DNA of 64,000 nucleotides, taken from positions 206,966 to 270,965 of the forward strand of contig CAZEJG010000001.1 of assembly GCA_964511625.1 (NCBI GenBank), written 5' to 3'. This stretch comes from Pseudohoeflea sp964511625 (lineage in GTDB: Bacteria; Pseudomonadota; Alphaproteobacteria; Rhizobiales; Rhizobiaceae). A program made the translations under genes and the position numbers. The notes under the pieces were generated by a model. That model saw only the letters and a program-made list of their open reading frames with translations, made no database searches and had not been told where the DNA came from. Shown here one piece after another: positions 51,494 to 60,796 of the stretch (its first letter is position 1; each line of letters starts with the position of its first letter).

Positions 51494-53068
51494 GTGCAGA
51501 GCGCAAGTGAGGGTACACCGCTCCTGAAGACCGTCGGTCTGACCAAGGTCTTCGGGGAGGTCAAGGCTTGTAACGGCATCGATCTGTCGATCGCGCCTGG
51601 CGAGATACACGCACTTCTCGGCGAGAACGGCGCCGGCAAGTCGACGCTCGTCAAGATGATGTTCGGCGTGCTCGATCCCACAGAGGGCGAGATCCTGTGG
51701 AAGGGTCAGCCGGTGCGCATCGGCAGCCCGGGCGAGGCCCGCCGTCTCGGCATCGGCATGGTTTTCCAGCATTTTTCGCTGTTCGAGGCGCTGACGGCGG
51801 CCGAGAACATCGCGCTCGTGCTGGAGGAAAAGACCCCGATCTCGAAGATCGCCGAGACCGCCCGCAAGCTCTCCGTCGATTACGGCCTGCCGCTCGATCC
51901 GCACGCCATGGTGGGCGATCTTTCGGTGGGTGAGCGCCAGCGCATCGAGATCATCCGCTGCCTGCTGCAGAAGCCCGACCTCATCATTCTCGACGAGCCC
52001 ACCTCGGTGCTCACCCCGCAGGAAGCCAACAAGATGTTCGAGACGCTCGAGCGTCTCAAGGCCGAGGGCAAGTCGATCCTCTACATTTCGCACCGGCTCG
52101 ACGAGGTCAAACGGCTCTGCGACACTGCCACCGTGCTGCGCCACGGCAAGGTCGTCGGCCATTGTGTGCCGCGCGAGGAAACCGCCTCGTCGCTTGCCAA
52201 CATGATGGTCGGGTCCGACGTGGAAACGGTCAAGCGCGAAGGCGCGGCGCCCGAATTCGGCAAGCCGCTCATCGAAATCCGCAATCTCCAGCGCCCGCCT
52301 GCCACGCCGTTCTCTATTCCGCTGCGCGGCATCGACCTGACGGTCCGCGCAGGCGAGGTCGTCGGCATTGCAGGCGTTGCAGGCAACGGTCAGGGGGAGT
52401 TCTTCGAGGCGGTCTCGGGCGAGGCGACGCAGAAGCGCGCCGATGTCGTCAGCCTCAATGGCCAGGACTGCGGTGACAAGGGCATTTCCGGGCGCCGCCT
52501 GCTCGGTGTCGGCTTCGTTCCTGAAGAGCGCCTCGGCCACGGCGCGGTGCCGTCGCTGCCGCTGTCGGAAAACATGCTCCTGTCGCGCCACCAGACGGAC
52601 AGGAAGGTCATGCTCGGTCCGTTCGGCTTCGTGCGCAACGCGTCCGTCCGCGCCGCCTCCAAGCGGGTCATCGGCGAGATGGACGTTCGCAAGACCGCCG
52701 AGGATCCGGAAGCCGCAGCACTCTCGGGCGGCAACCTGCAGAAATACCTCATCGGCCGCGAACTCGACCGCCAGCCCGCCGTCATGATCGTCGACCAGCC
52801 CACCTGGGGCGTGGACGCCGGCGCGGCGGCACGCATTCGCAAGGCATTGATCGCGCTCGCGCGTTCGGGCTCGGCTGTCCTCGTCATCAGCCAGGATCTC
52901 GACGAACTCTTCGAGATTTCAGATTCCATCGCCGTCATGCATGACGGAAAGCTGTCGGAGCCGGTGCCGATCGCCGAGGCCACCTACGAGAAGATCGGCC
53001 TCCTGATGGGCGGCGCCGAACCCGGACACATGGCCTTCGAAGGCGTCAAGGAAGAGGCGGGGGCCTGA
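51494..53068 (+). CDS. ABC transporter ATP-binding protein, duplicated (BMP/nucleoside type)
   Basis: This protein of about 524 residues has two ABC domains in tandem, as in RbsA/MglA/YufO. Domain 1 has Walker A GENGAGKST, FQHFSLFEALT, LSVGERQRIEI and LIILDEP. Domain 2 has the degenerate loop GVAGNGQGEFFEAV, the signature LSGGNLQKYLIGREL and Walker B VMIVDQP. That asymmetry is normal for the family. The start is GTG 51494 with GGGGGA just upstream; TTG 51449 is an alternative. First gene of a four-gene import operon. Confidence 0.93.
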   Translation: MQSASEGTPLLKTVGLTKVFGEVKACNGIDLSIAPGEIHALLGENGAGKSTLVKMMFGVLDPTEGEILWKGQPVRIGSPGEARRLGIGMVFQHFSLFEALTAAENIALVLEEKTPISKIAETARKLSVDYGLPLDPHAMVGDLSVGERQRIEIIRCLLQKPDLIILDEPTSVLTPQEANKMFETLERLKAEGKSILYISHRLDEVKRLCDTATVLRHGKVVGHCVPREETASSLANMMVGSDVETVKREGAAPEFGKPLIEIRNLQRPPATPFSIPLRGIDLTVRAGEVVGIAGVAGNGQGEFFEAVSGEATQKRADVVSLNGQDCGDKGISGRRLLGVGFVPEERLGHGAVPSLPLSENMLLSRHQTDRKVMLGPFGFVRNASVRAASKRVIGEMDVRKTAEDPEAAALSGGNLQKYLIGRELDRQPAVMIVDQPTWGVDAGAAARIRKALIALARSGSAVLVISQDLDELFEISDSIAVMHDGKLSEPVPIAEATYEKIGLLMGGAEPGHMAFEGVKEEAGA

Positions 53069-54153
53069 TGCGCATCGAACTCATCAAGCGGCCGCAGCAG
53101 TCGGCGCTGTTCTCCGCCGTCTCGCCGCTCCTGGCGCTCGGTCTCACGGTGCTTGCAGGCTTCGTCATCTTCTCGGCGCTGGGCAAGCCGCCGATCGAGG
53201 CGCTCTACATCTATTTTATTGAGCCGTTGAGCGAGACCTGGCAACTCCACGAACTGGCGATCAAGGCTGCACCGCTGATCATGATCGCGGTGGGGCTCTC
53301 GGTCTGCTACCGCTCCAACAACTGGAACATCGGGGCGGAGGGCCAGTTCATCCTCGGCGGCATCGCCGGTTCGCTGATCCCGATCCTCTTGCCGGGCTTC
53401 CAGAACGCGCTCACCCTGCCGCTCATGCTGCTCTTCGGCTTCATCGGCGGGGCTGCCATGGGCGCCATTCCCGCGCTTCTGAAGACGCGCTTCAACACCA
53501 ACGAGATCCTGACGAGCCTGATGTTGGTCTACGTCGCGCAGCTCTTTCTCGACTGGCTGGCGCGCGGCGTCTTCCGCGATCCTAACGGCAACAATTTCCC
53601 CGGATCCATCCGCTTCCCCTCGGCTGCCCGTCTGCCGGAGATCATTCCGTCGCAGGGCAGCGCCCATCTCGGCATCGTGCTCGCCATCATCGCAGCCGTC
53701 ATCGTCTGGGTGATGATGAAATATCTGCTGCGCGGCTTCGAGGTGAAGGTGCTCGGCGGCAGCCCGCGGGCAGGGCGGTTTGCCGGCTTCTCGTCCTCGA
53801 AGATGGTCTTCTTCGCCTTCATCCTGTCGGGCGGCCTCGCAGGGTTGGCAGGCATCTGCGAAGTCTCGGGCGCCATCGGCCAGCTGCGCGAGACGATCTC
53901 GCCGGGCTACGGTTTTGCCGCCATCATCGTCGCCTTCCTCGGTCGCCTCAATCCGCTCGGTGCGATCGCCGCGGGTTTCGTGCTGGCGCTGACTTATCTC
54001 GGCGGCGAGGGCGCGCAGATGTCCCTCGGCATTTCCGACAAGGTCGCCCGCGTCTTCCAGGGCCTGCTTCTCTTCTTCGTGCTCGGCTGCGACACGCTCA
54101 TTCATTACCGGATCCGCCTCGTCTTCGGCGATCCCGTCAAGGCCTCGAGGTAG
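53068..54153 (+). CDS. ABC transporter permease (BMP/nucleoside type, subunit 1)
   Basis: This is a 361-residue membrane permease of the branched-chain/ribose type. It has about eight to ten hydrophobic segments, starting LLALGLTVLAGFVIFSALG, and the motif NIGAEGQFILGGI typical of YufP-like subunits. GASGLAG-type loops appear as SGGLAGLAGICEVSG. It pairs with the following permease. Start overlaps the ATPase stop by one base (TGATG). Confidence 0.93.
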   Translation: MRIELIKRPQQSALFSAVSPLLALGLTVLAGFVIFSALGKPPIEALYIYFIEPLSETWQLHELAIKAAPLIMIAVGLSVCYRSNNWNIGAEGQFILGGIAGSLIPILLPGFQNALTLPLMLLFGFIGGAAMGAIPALLKTRFNTNEILTSLMLVYVAQLFLDWLARGVFRDPNGNNFPGSIRFPSAARLPEIIPSQGSAHLGIVLAIIAAVIVWVMMKYLLRGFEVKVLGGSPRAGRFAGFSSSKMVFFAFILSGGLAGLAGICEVSGAIGQLRETISPGYGFAAIIVAFLGRLNPLGAIAAGFVLALTYLGGEGAQMSLGISDKVARVFQGLLLFFVLGCDTLIHYRIRLVFGDPVKASR

Positions 54154-54160
54154 CCGGTCG

Positions 54161-55081
54161 ATGGACATTTTCCAAAGCGTACTCCTGACGATTGCCACGG
54201 CCTCGACGCCGCTTCTGCTCGCCGCCATCGGCGAACTGGTCGTCGAGCGCTCCGGCGTGCTCAATCTCGGCGTCGAAGGCATGATGGTCATCGGCGCGGT
54301 CTGCGCCTTTGCCGCGGCCGTCCTCACGGGAAATCCCTGGGTCGGCGTGCTTGCCGGCATCGCCGCCGGCGCGATCCTGTCGCTGCTCTTTGGCGTTCTG
54401 GCCCTGTCGCTCGCCACCAACCAGGTCGCCACCGGCCTGTCGCTGACGCTCCTCGGCATCGGCCTGTCCGGCATGATCGGCGAGAATTTCGTCGGCCGCG
54501 CCGGTGTTCGCCTTCCGAATCTCGACATTCCGGTTCTGACCGATCTGCCGCTCATCGGCCGGCTTCTCTTCGGTCAGGATCCGCTCTTCTACGTCTCCAT
54601 CGCGCTGACCGGCGCCGTCATGTGGTTCCTCTTCCGGACCCGCACCGGCCTCACGCTGCGCGCCATCGGCGACAACCACAAGTCCGCGCACGCTCTCGGC
54701 ATCAACGTGCTCGGCTACCGCTATTTGGCAGTGATGTTCGGCGGCGCCTGCGCCGGGCTCGCCGGCGCCCACCTGTCGCTCGTTTACACGCCGCAATGGG
54801 TGGAGAACATGACGGCGGGACGCGGCTGGATTGCGCTGGCGCTCGTCGTTTTCGCGTCCTGGCGGCCCTGGCGGGTGATCGGCGGCGCCTATCTGTTCGG
54901 AGCCGTGACCATCGGTCAGCTGCACGCCCAGGCGCTCGGCTTCGGCATTCCTTCGCAGCTTCTTTCTTCGTTGCCCTATCTGGCCACGATCGTCGTTCTC
55001 GTCCTAATATCGCGGGACCGGAGGTTGACGGTGATGAACACACCGGCTTCGCTCGCCCAGCCGTTCGTGCCCGACCGATAG
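54161..55081 (+). CDS. ABC transporter permease (BMP/nucleoside type, subunit 2)
   Basis: This is a 306-residue second permease, YufQ-like. The hallmark LLLAAIGELVVERSGVLNLGVEGMM is at the N-terminus, with ATNQVATGLSLTLLGIGLSG later. The two permeases and one fused ATPase make a complete inner-membrane complex for the downstream binding protein. Eight-base gap from subunit 1. Confidence 0.93.
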   Translation: MDIFQSVLLTIATASTPLLLAAIGELVVERSGVLNLGVEGMMVIGAVCAFAAAVLTGNPWVGVLAGIAAGAILSLLFGVLALSLATNQVATGLSLTLLGIGLSGMIGENFVGRAGVRLPNLDIPVLTDLPLIGRLLFGQDPLFYVSIALTGAVMWFLFRTRTGLTLRAIGDNHKSAHALGINVLGYRYLAVMFGGACAGLAGAHLSLVYTPQWVENMTAGRGWIALALVVFASWRPWRVIGGAYLFGAVTIGQLHAQALGFGIPSQLLSSLPYLATIVVLVLISRDRRLTVMNTPASLAQPFVPDR

Positions 55082-55144
55082 GCGGCCCAATAACCAACAG
55101 AGGGATATCGCCGGAACCCGGCGTGAAATCAGAGAGGTGAATCC

Positions 55145-56215
55145 ATGAAAAAGATCCTGTTCGCACTGACCGCAACCGTCGCGCTGACGGCCGCAAGCGG
55201 TGCCTTCGCCGAAGACAAGTACAAGGCCTGCTTCGTCTATGTCGGTTCAAAGACCGACGGCGGCTGGACCCAGGCCCATGACGTCGGCCGCCAGGAGGTC
55301 GACAAGGAACTCGGCGACAAGGTCGAGACCGTCTATCTCGAAAACGTGCCGGAAGGCCCTGATGCCGAGCGCGCCATCGAGCGTCTGGCCCGGTCCGGCT
55401 GCGGCATCATCTTCACCACCTCCTTCGGCTTCATGGATCCGACCATGGCGGTCGCCGAGAAGTTTCCGGACGTGAAGTTCGAGCACGCGACCGGCTACAA
55501 GACCGCGCCGAACGTCACCACCTACAACTCGCGCTTCTACGAGGGCCGCTACATCATCGGCCGGATCGCCGGTGAGGTGTCGAAGACCGGCGTCGCCGGC
55601 TACATCGCCTCCTTCCCGATCCCGGAAGTGGTCATGGGCATCAACTCGTTCCTGCTCGGCGCGCGTTCGGTCAATCCGGACTTCAAGCTCAAGGTCGTCT
55701 GGGTCAACACCTGGTTCGACGCCGGCAAGGAAGCCGACGCCGCCAAGGCACTCATCGATCAGGGCGTCGACGTGATCACCCAGCACACCGATTCCACCGG
55801 CCCGATGCAGGTCGCCGAGGAACGCGGCATCAAGGCCTTCGGCCAGGCATTCGACCAGATCGAGGCCGGCCCGAACGCCCAGATGACGGCGATCGAGGAC
55901 ACCTGGGGTCCCTATTACGTCAAGGAAATCAAGGCCGCCATGGACGGCACCTGGAAGGGCGGCCAGTCCTCTTGGGACGGGCTGAAGGACGGCATCCTGA
56001 CGATGGCGCCCTACACCAACATGCCCGACGACGTGAAGGCCGACGCCGAAAAGACCGAGGAAGCCATCAAGTCCGGCGAACTCCACCCCTTCACCGGCCC
56101 GATCAACAAGCAGGATGGCACCGTCTGGCTCAAGGAAGGCGAAGTGGCCGACGACGGCACGCTGCTCGGCATGAACTTCTACGTCGAAGGCGTCGACGAC
56201 AAGCTGCCGGAATAA
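55145..56215 (+). CDS. BMP family ABC transporter substrate-binding protein
   Basis: This is a 356-residue periplasmic protein. The signal peptide runs to about residue 22 (ATVALTAASGAFA, cleavage before EDKYKACFVYVG). It belongs to the basic membrane protein / PnrA family, which binds nucleosides or purines; DGGWTQAHDVGRQEVDKELGDK fits. It ends the operon and is followed by a strong terminator. Ligand probably a nucleoside or purine; inferred from family. Confidence 0.93.
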   Translation: MKKILFALTATVALTAASGAFAEDKYKACFVYVGSKTDGGWTQAHDVGRQEVDKELGDKVETVYLENVPEGPDAERAIERLARSGCGIIFTTSFGFMDPTMAVAEKFPDVKFEHATGYKTAPNVTTYNSRFYEGRYIIGRIAGEVSKTGVAGYIASFPIPEVVMGINSFLLGARSVNPDFKLKVVWVNTWFDAGKEADAAKALIDQGVDVITQHTDSTGPMQVAEERGIKAFGQAFDQIEAGPNAQMTAIEDTWGPYYVKEIKAAMDGTWKGGQSSWDGLKDGILTMAPYTNMPDDVKADAEKTEEAIKSGELHPFTGPINKQDGTVWLKEGEVADDGTLLGMNFYVEGVDDKLPE

Positions 56216-56240
56216 ACAGCAACCACAAGCCGACAAAAGA

Positions 56241-56268
56241 AAGGGCGCCTCGAGGGGCGCCCTTTTTT
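56241..56268 (+). terminator. rho-independent terminator of the BMP operon
   Basis: AAGGGCGCC (56241-56249) pairs with GGCGCCCTT (56256-56264), followed by T bases. It closes the operon 51494-56215. Confidence 0.92.
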
Positions 56269-56297
56269 GTTTCCGTCGTTTGGCCGTCGGACCGGTT

Positions 56298-57689
56298 TCA
56301 GACCAGTCCGTCTGCCTTGAGCGTCTTCCAGGTGTCGTCGAGCGTCTTCTTCGCCGTGGCGGCCAGTTGCTCGGCCTCTTCATGGGACAGGGTGAGCGGC
56401 GGCGACAGGATCAGGCTGTCACGCACCGCGCGCATCACCAACCCGTTGGCGAAGGAATGGTCGCGGGCGACCGTGCCGACCTTGCCGACATTGTCGAAGC
56501 GCTTCGACAGGTCGGATTTCTGCGGCACCAGTTCGAGCGCGCCGAACAGGCCGATCATGCGGGCTTCGCCGACGAGATCGTGCTCGCCGAGACCGGCCCA
56601 GAGCTTCTGCAGGAACGGGCCGATATCGTCCTTCACGCGGTCGACCAGCTTCTCGCGCTTCATGATATCGAGGTTGGCGAGCGCGGCTGCGCAGGCCGCC
56701 GGGTGCCCGGAATAGGTGTAGCCGTGGTAGAATTCTCCGGCATTGGCCTGGTGGAAGGCTTCAGCCACGCGGTCGGATACGATTACGCCGCCGAGCGGCA
56801 GATAACCGGAGGTCAGGCCCTTGGCGATCGACATGAAGTCGGGCTTGGTGCCGAAATAGTCGGCACCGAACCATTCGCCGGTACGCCCGAAACCGCAGAT
56901 CACCTCGTCTGAGACGAACAGGATGTCGCGCGCCTTGAGGATCTTCTTCACCTCCGGCCAGTAGCTCGCCGGCGGCACGATCACGCCGCCCGCGCCCTGG
57001 ATCGGCTCGGCGATGAAGGCAGCGATCTTTTCCTCGCCGATCTCCTCGATCGCCTTGTCGAGTTCACGCGCCGCCCAGATGCCGAATTCCTCTTCGCTCA
57101 TGCCGGTCTTCATGCCTTCGCCGAACCAGTAGGGCTGGTCGATATGGTGGATGCCCGGCACCGGCAGTCCGCCCTGGCCGTGCATGCCGCCCATGCCGCC
57201 CAGCGAGGCGCCGGCGACCGTCGAGCCGTGATAGGCGTTCTTGCGCGAGATGATGGTCTTCTTCTCGGGCTGGCCCATGATGTCCCAGTAGGTCCGGACC
57301 ATGCGGAACACCGTGTCGTTGGCGTCCGATCCCGACGAGCCGTAGAACACCATGTTCATGTGGTCCGGCGCCAGTTCGGCGATCTTCTCGGACAGCGCGA
57401 TCACCGGCGGATGCGAGGTCTTGAAGAAGGTGTTGTAGTAGGCGAGCTCGCTCATCTGCGCACGCACCGCCTCGACGATCTCGTTGCGACCGTGGCCGAC
57501 ATTGACGCACCACAGTCCCGCCATCCCGTCCATGATCCGGTTTCCGTCCGTATCCCACAGCCAGACGCCGTCTGCGCGGCTGATCACACGCCGTTCGTCG
57601 ACCCCGAGCTCGCCGTGATCCGTGAACGGATGCAGATGGTGGGCGTGGTCGGAAACCTTGAGGTCGTGGGAGGAAACATTGACGCGCAT
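56298..57689 (-). CDS. class III aminotransferase (putrescine/omega-amino acid:pyruvate type)
   Basis: This is a 463-residue PLP enzyme. It has DGVWLWDTDGNRIMDGMAGLWCVNVGHG near the N-terminus, YGSSGSDANDTVFRM for cofactor phosphate, SDEVICGFGRTGEWFG, and the Schiff-base lysine in SIAKGLTSGYLPLGG. It is close to SpuC-type polyamine:pyruvate aminotransferases. ATG 57689 gives the start at MRVNVSSHDL. It is divergent from the glutamine-synthetase-family gene across 115 bases, a typical polyamine-catabolism pair. Confidence 0.93.
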   Translation of the reverse strand: MRVNVSSHDLKVSDHAHHLHPFTDHGELGVDERRVISRADGVWLWDTDGNRIMDGMAGLWCVNVGHGRNEIVEAVRAQMSELAYYNTFFKTSHPPVIALSEKIAELAPDHMNMVFYGSSGSDANDTVFRMVRTYWDIMGQPEKKTIISRKNAYHGSTVAGASLGGMGGMHGQGGLPVPGIHHIDQPYWFGEGMKTGMSEEEFGIWAARELDKAIEEIGEEKIAAFIAEPIQGAGGVIVPPASYWPEVKKILKARDILFVSDEVICGFGRTGEWFGADYFGTKPDFMSIAKGLTSGYLPLGGVIVSDRVAEAFHQANAGEFYHGYTYSGHPAACAAALANLDIMKREKLVDRVKDDIGPFLQKLWAGLGEHDLVGEARMIGLFGALELVPQKSDLSKRFDNVGKVGTVARDHSFANGLVMRAVRDSLILSPPLTLSHEEAEQLAATAKKTLDDTWKTLKADGLV

Positions 57690-57804
57690 TTCGAAAATCC
57701 TGCAGATAAGATTGGAAGCTCCGCGCAAGGCAGGCTAGGAAGGCCGGAAGTGAGCACAGTTTTGCTGCTTGGACAAGCGCGGCAATCACGGACAAGAGGT
57801 TTGC

Positions 57805-59193
57805 ATGCTGGATGAGAGTAAGCCCGCTGGGGTGGGCATCGAAGGTGAAGCGGCAGCTTCCCCGAATGCCGAGGCCGAGACGTTTCTCGCCGAAAACCCG
57901 GAACTGGAATCTGTCGATTTCCTGATCGCCGACATCAACGGCGTGCTGCGCGGCAAATGGGGGCCGGCCGAGGCCATCTCCAAGGTGTTCAAGCCCGGCA
58001 TCAATCTGCCGCTGTCGATCTTCGGGCTCGACATCTGGGGCAGGGAGGTCGAGTCCACCGGCATTCACATCGAGACCGGTGATATCGACGGCTATTGCCG
58101 CGCCATTCCCGGCCGCGTGAACCGCTCGCCCTGGTCGCCGCGTCCCGCCGCCCAGGTGCTGATGTCGATGTACACGGAAGAGGGCGAGCCCTATCCGATC
58201 GATCCGCGCAACGCGCTTCAGGGCATCGTCGACCGCTATTCCGCCAAGGGGCTGACGCCCGTCGTCGCCTTCGAGCTCGAATTCTACCTCGTCGACCCCG
58301 CTGCCTTCCGCCGTTCGGGCCGCATGGGCAAGGACGAGGGGCCGGGACCGGAGCAGCAGCACATGTATTCGCTTTCCGAGCTTCGCGGCCAGAGTGATCT
58401 CTTCGCCGAGATCCGCGGTGCGGCCTTGGCGCAGAACCTGCCGATCGACACGATCATCAAGGAAGCGGCGCCCGGCCAGTTCGAGGTCAATCTCAAGCAC
58501 CGCGCCGACCCGATGGCGGCCGCCGACGATACCGTCCTGTTGCGCCGTGTCATTTCCGAATGCGCCGACAATCGCGGTCTCAAGGCCACCTTCATGGCCA
58601 AGCCCTTCCTCGAGTGGCCGGGCAACGGCATGCACGTCCACGCCTCGGTGCTTGACGAGAACGGCGACAATATCTTCGCGGGCGTCGAGGGTGACACCCG
58701 TCTCCAGCATGCCGCCGCCGGTCTCCTGTCGACGCTCAAGGATACGCTTCTCTTCTACATCCCGAGCTTCAACGGCTATCGCCGCCTGCAGGCCGGCTCC
58801 TATGCGCCGACGCGAATCGCCTGGGGCCGCAACAACCGCTCGGTGGCCGTCCGCGTGCCTGCCTCCGACGACAAGGCCCGCCGGCTGGAACACCGCATGT
58901 CGGGCGCCGACGCCAATCCCTATTTCGTGCTCGCCGGCGTGCTCGGTGGCATGATGGAGGGGATCGAGGCCGGCCGCATGCCGCCACCCGCCGTCGAGGG
59001 CAACGCCTACAACGTGCCGCTGCCGCAACTCTCCGACGACATGGACGACGCCATCGAAGATTTCGAGCGCTCCGACTTCATTCGTCGCTATTTCGGCGCG
59101 GATCTTCGGCGTATCTTCGCAGAGATCAAGAAAGCCGAACTTGTCGCCTTCGACAACGAGATCACCCCTCTGGAAAGATCAACCTACTTGTAA
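57805..59193 (+). CDS. glutamine synthetase family protein (gamma-glutamylpolyamine synthetase type)
   Basis: This 462-residue enzyme has the glutamine synthetase core: VVAFELEFYLVD (metal Glu), GQFEVNLKHRADPM, GNGMHVHASV and NNRSVAVRVPASDD. It belongs to the PuuA-like group that ligates glutamate to putrescine or other amines, not to housekeeping GlnA. ATG 57805 with AGAGG upstream. The adjacent polyamine aminotransferase supports this role. Its last nine codons (PLERSTYL, stop) recur as an imperfect copy at 63717-63742. Confidence 0.9.
   Translation: MLDESKPAGVGIEGEAAASPNAEAETFLAENPELESVDFLIADINGVLRGKWGPAEAISKVFKPGINLPLSIFGLDIWGREVESTGIHIETGDIDGYCRAIPGRVNRSPWSPRPAAQVLMSMYTEEGEPYPIDPRNALQGIVDRYSAKGLTPVVAFELEFYLVDPAAFRRSGRMGKDEGPGPEQQHMYSLSELRGQSDLFAEIRGAALAQNLPIDTIIKEAAPGQFEVNLKHRADPMAAADDTVLLRRVISECADNRGLKATFMAKPFLEWPGNGMHVHASVLDENGDNIFAGVEGDTRLQHAAAGLLSTLKDTLLFYIPSFNGYRRLQAGSYAPTRIAWGRNNRSVAVRVPASDDKARRLEHRMSGADANPYFVLAGVLGGMMEGIEAGRMPPPAVEGNAYNVPLPQLSDDMDDAIEDFERSDFIRRYFGADLRRIFAEIKKAELVAFDNEITPLERSTYL
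59168..59193 (+). repeat. 26-bp direct repeat, left copy (3' end of glutamine-synthetase-family gene)
   Basis: It begins CTCTGGAAAGATC and ends with the TAA stop codon. It matches 63717-63742 at 22 of 26 positions; all four differences are transitions. The two copies bracket the PqqD/HprK-like operon. Confidence 0.65.
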
Positions 59194-59237
59194 TCGCTAA
59201 AAAAGCTGTGCCTGAGGCCGTTTCGGATACTACCGGG

Positions 59238-59253
59238 CTGCAACCTGTTGCAG
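59238..59253. promoter_or_regulatory. 16-bp palindrome upstream of the PqqD-like operon
   Basis: CTGCAACCTGTTGCAG has perfect 7-base arms with a two-base centre. It lies 40 bases upstream of the first gene of the operon, a suitable place for an operator. No candidate regulator is in the operon. Confidence 0.45.
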
Positions 59254-59292
59254 TAATGTCCGGACGCCTTGCAGTTGAGAACGAGATGCGGA

Positions 59293-59718
59293 ATGGAACT
59301 GTCGGATTTGCAGTCACGCTGGACGATCGCGTCCAGGAATATCTCGCTTGAGAAATTCGATGGCGAGTATGTGGTATTGGACATGGCGGTGGGACGCTAT
59401 TTTGCCTTGACCCCGGCTGCCAGCGCCGTTCTTGACGTCCTGGTCGAAGGATACTCGCCACAATCCGTCGCAGATGCCAATCCGGCCATGGCCGGCGATC
59501 TGCCCAAGTTGATAGACACGCTGAAGGCGCAGGGCATTCTTGCCACGACGGAGATTCCTCCGCTGGTGCCTGCCGACGACGAAGCCCGCCCGCTTGTGGA
59601 GGTCGACGGAGCTCTCGCCGTAGAAATCCATGACGATCTCGCCGATCTCATTCTCGCCGACCCGATCCACGATACGGACGAAGCGGAGGGTTGGCCGAGC
59701 CGCAAGACGGATGCGTGA
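59293..59718 (+). CDS. PqqD-family peptide-binding protein
   Basis: This is a 141-residue protein. Residues about 8-85 match the PqqD / RiPP recognition element fold (RNISLEKFDGEYVVLDMAVGRYFALTPAASAVLDVL, VEGYSPQSVAD, LIDTLKAQGIL). Such domains bind a leader peptide and present it to a modifying enzyme. The C-terminal 55 residues are acidic and unusual for a minimal PqqD. It overlaps the P-loop kinase-like gene by eight bases. I recall that a related combination is named the HPr-rel-A system in protein family collections. Confidence 0.82.
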   Translation: MELSDLQSRWTIASRNISLEKFDGEYVVLDMAVGRYFALTPAASAVLDVLVEGYSPQSVADANPAMAGDLPKLIDTLKAQGILATTEIPPLVPADDEARPLVEVDGALAVEIHDDLADLILADPIHDTDEAEGWPSRKTDA

Positions 59719-60796
59719 AAATCTTCTTCCCGAACCGGCGCAGGTCTTGACCCGACCGGTAAGACTTGCCGACATAGAGGCGTTCTGCGCCGCGGCGATA
59801 GATTATGCGAAAGCCGGCAAGGATGACGCCCGGCATGTGGTTGCGGTCAGGCTGCCCTTCCTCGATCTGACGGTTCGGTCCAGCGTCCGCGCATATGCCG
59901 GGACGGTCCGGGAGCGGTTGAGGCCGGCACCGGCGGGCGAGGGCGCCGGGCAACTCGAAATCGTGGTCCTGTCGGCCGGTTCCGGCCTGATCGGGCGGCC
60001 GCCCCGTTGGGGTGAGGCGGTGCTGGATCTCAGGGAACTCGAACTGGCGCTCGCCGGCTCCCGGTATCGGGCGAGTTATTCCCACGACTGGCGGCTCTGG
60101 CAAATTCTCGACATCGAGACGGGTACCGGTTTGCAGTGGATGGCAGACGATGACGCCCTGCCGCCCTGGGATCGCGGCGCGCCGCTCAGAACATTCCTTC
60201 ATTGGGCCTACGGTCGCAGGGGAATGCGTCTCGCCCACGCGGGCACACTTGGATTGGACGGCGAGGGCATCCTTCTGACCGGCCGGGGCGGATCGGGCAA
60301 ATCAGGAACGGTGACGGGAGGCGTCCTTGGCGGTTTCGAGAGTGTCGGCGACGACTACGTGCTTATCGCCAATTCCGGAAGCGATCTCGTCGCGCATTGT
60401 CTTTTTCCGACGCTCAAGCAGGACCGCGACGGCCTCGCCCGGCTGGGGCTGGCGGATAAACTCGCCGGTCGACCTGCCAACTGGCAGGACAAGATCGAGT
60501 TCTCCGCGCGCGACATCGGCATCGTTGAGCTGGCTGACACGCTCCGGATACGCGGCATCGTCGTGGCGCAGTTGGGCGATAGGAGCGAAACCCGCGTCAG
60601 CGAAATCTCGGGAGCACGCGCCATGATGTCGCTCGCGCCGACCGGACTCTTCCAGATGCCTGCCGACCGCGACAGCGGCGTGGCCTTCTACGCCGAAATG
60701 GTGCGGAAACTGCCATGTCGCCTGATCGAACTCGGGTCGGACCCCGCCGGCGTGAACGGCGCGATCGGGGCAATCATCCGGGAGCTGCGGGCATGA
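59711..60796 (+). CDS. HPr-kinase-like P-loop protein (HprK-related kinase A type)
   Basis: This is a 361-residue cytoplasmic protein. An N-terminal domain of about 150 residues is followed by a kinase-like domain with Walker A GRGGSGKSGT (residues about 191-200) and the acidic pair GFESVGDDYVLIA, as in HPr kinase/phosphorylase relatives. Such proteins occur in lasso-peptide and PqqD-linked gene sets, where they may phosphorylate a peptide or glycan. No HPr gene is nearby, so sugar-PTS control is unlikely. ATG 59711 overlaps the PqqD-like gene. Confidence 0.8.
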   Translation: MRENLLPEPAQVLTRPVRLADIEAFCAAAIDYAKAGKDDARHVVAVRLPFLDLTVRSSVRAYAGTVRERLRPAPAGEGAGQLEIVVLSAGSGLIGRPPRWGEAVLDLRELELALAGSRYRASYSHDWRLWQILDIETGTGLQWMADDDALPPWDRGAPLRTFLHWAYGRRGMRLAHAGTLGLDGEGILLTGRGGSGKSGTVTGGVLGGFESVGDDYVLIANSGSDLVAHCLFPTLKQDRDGLARLGLADKLAGRPANWQDKIEFSARDIGIVELADTLRIRGIVVAQLGDRSETRVSEISGARAMMSLAPTGLFQMPADRDSGVAFYAEMVRKLPCRLIELGSDPAGVNGAIGAIIRELRA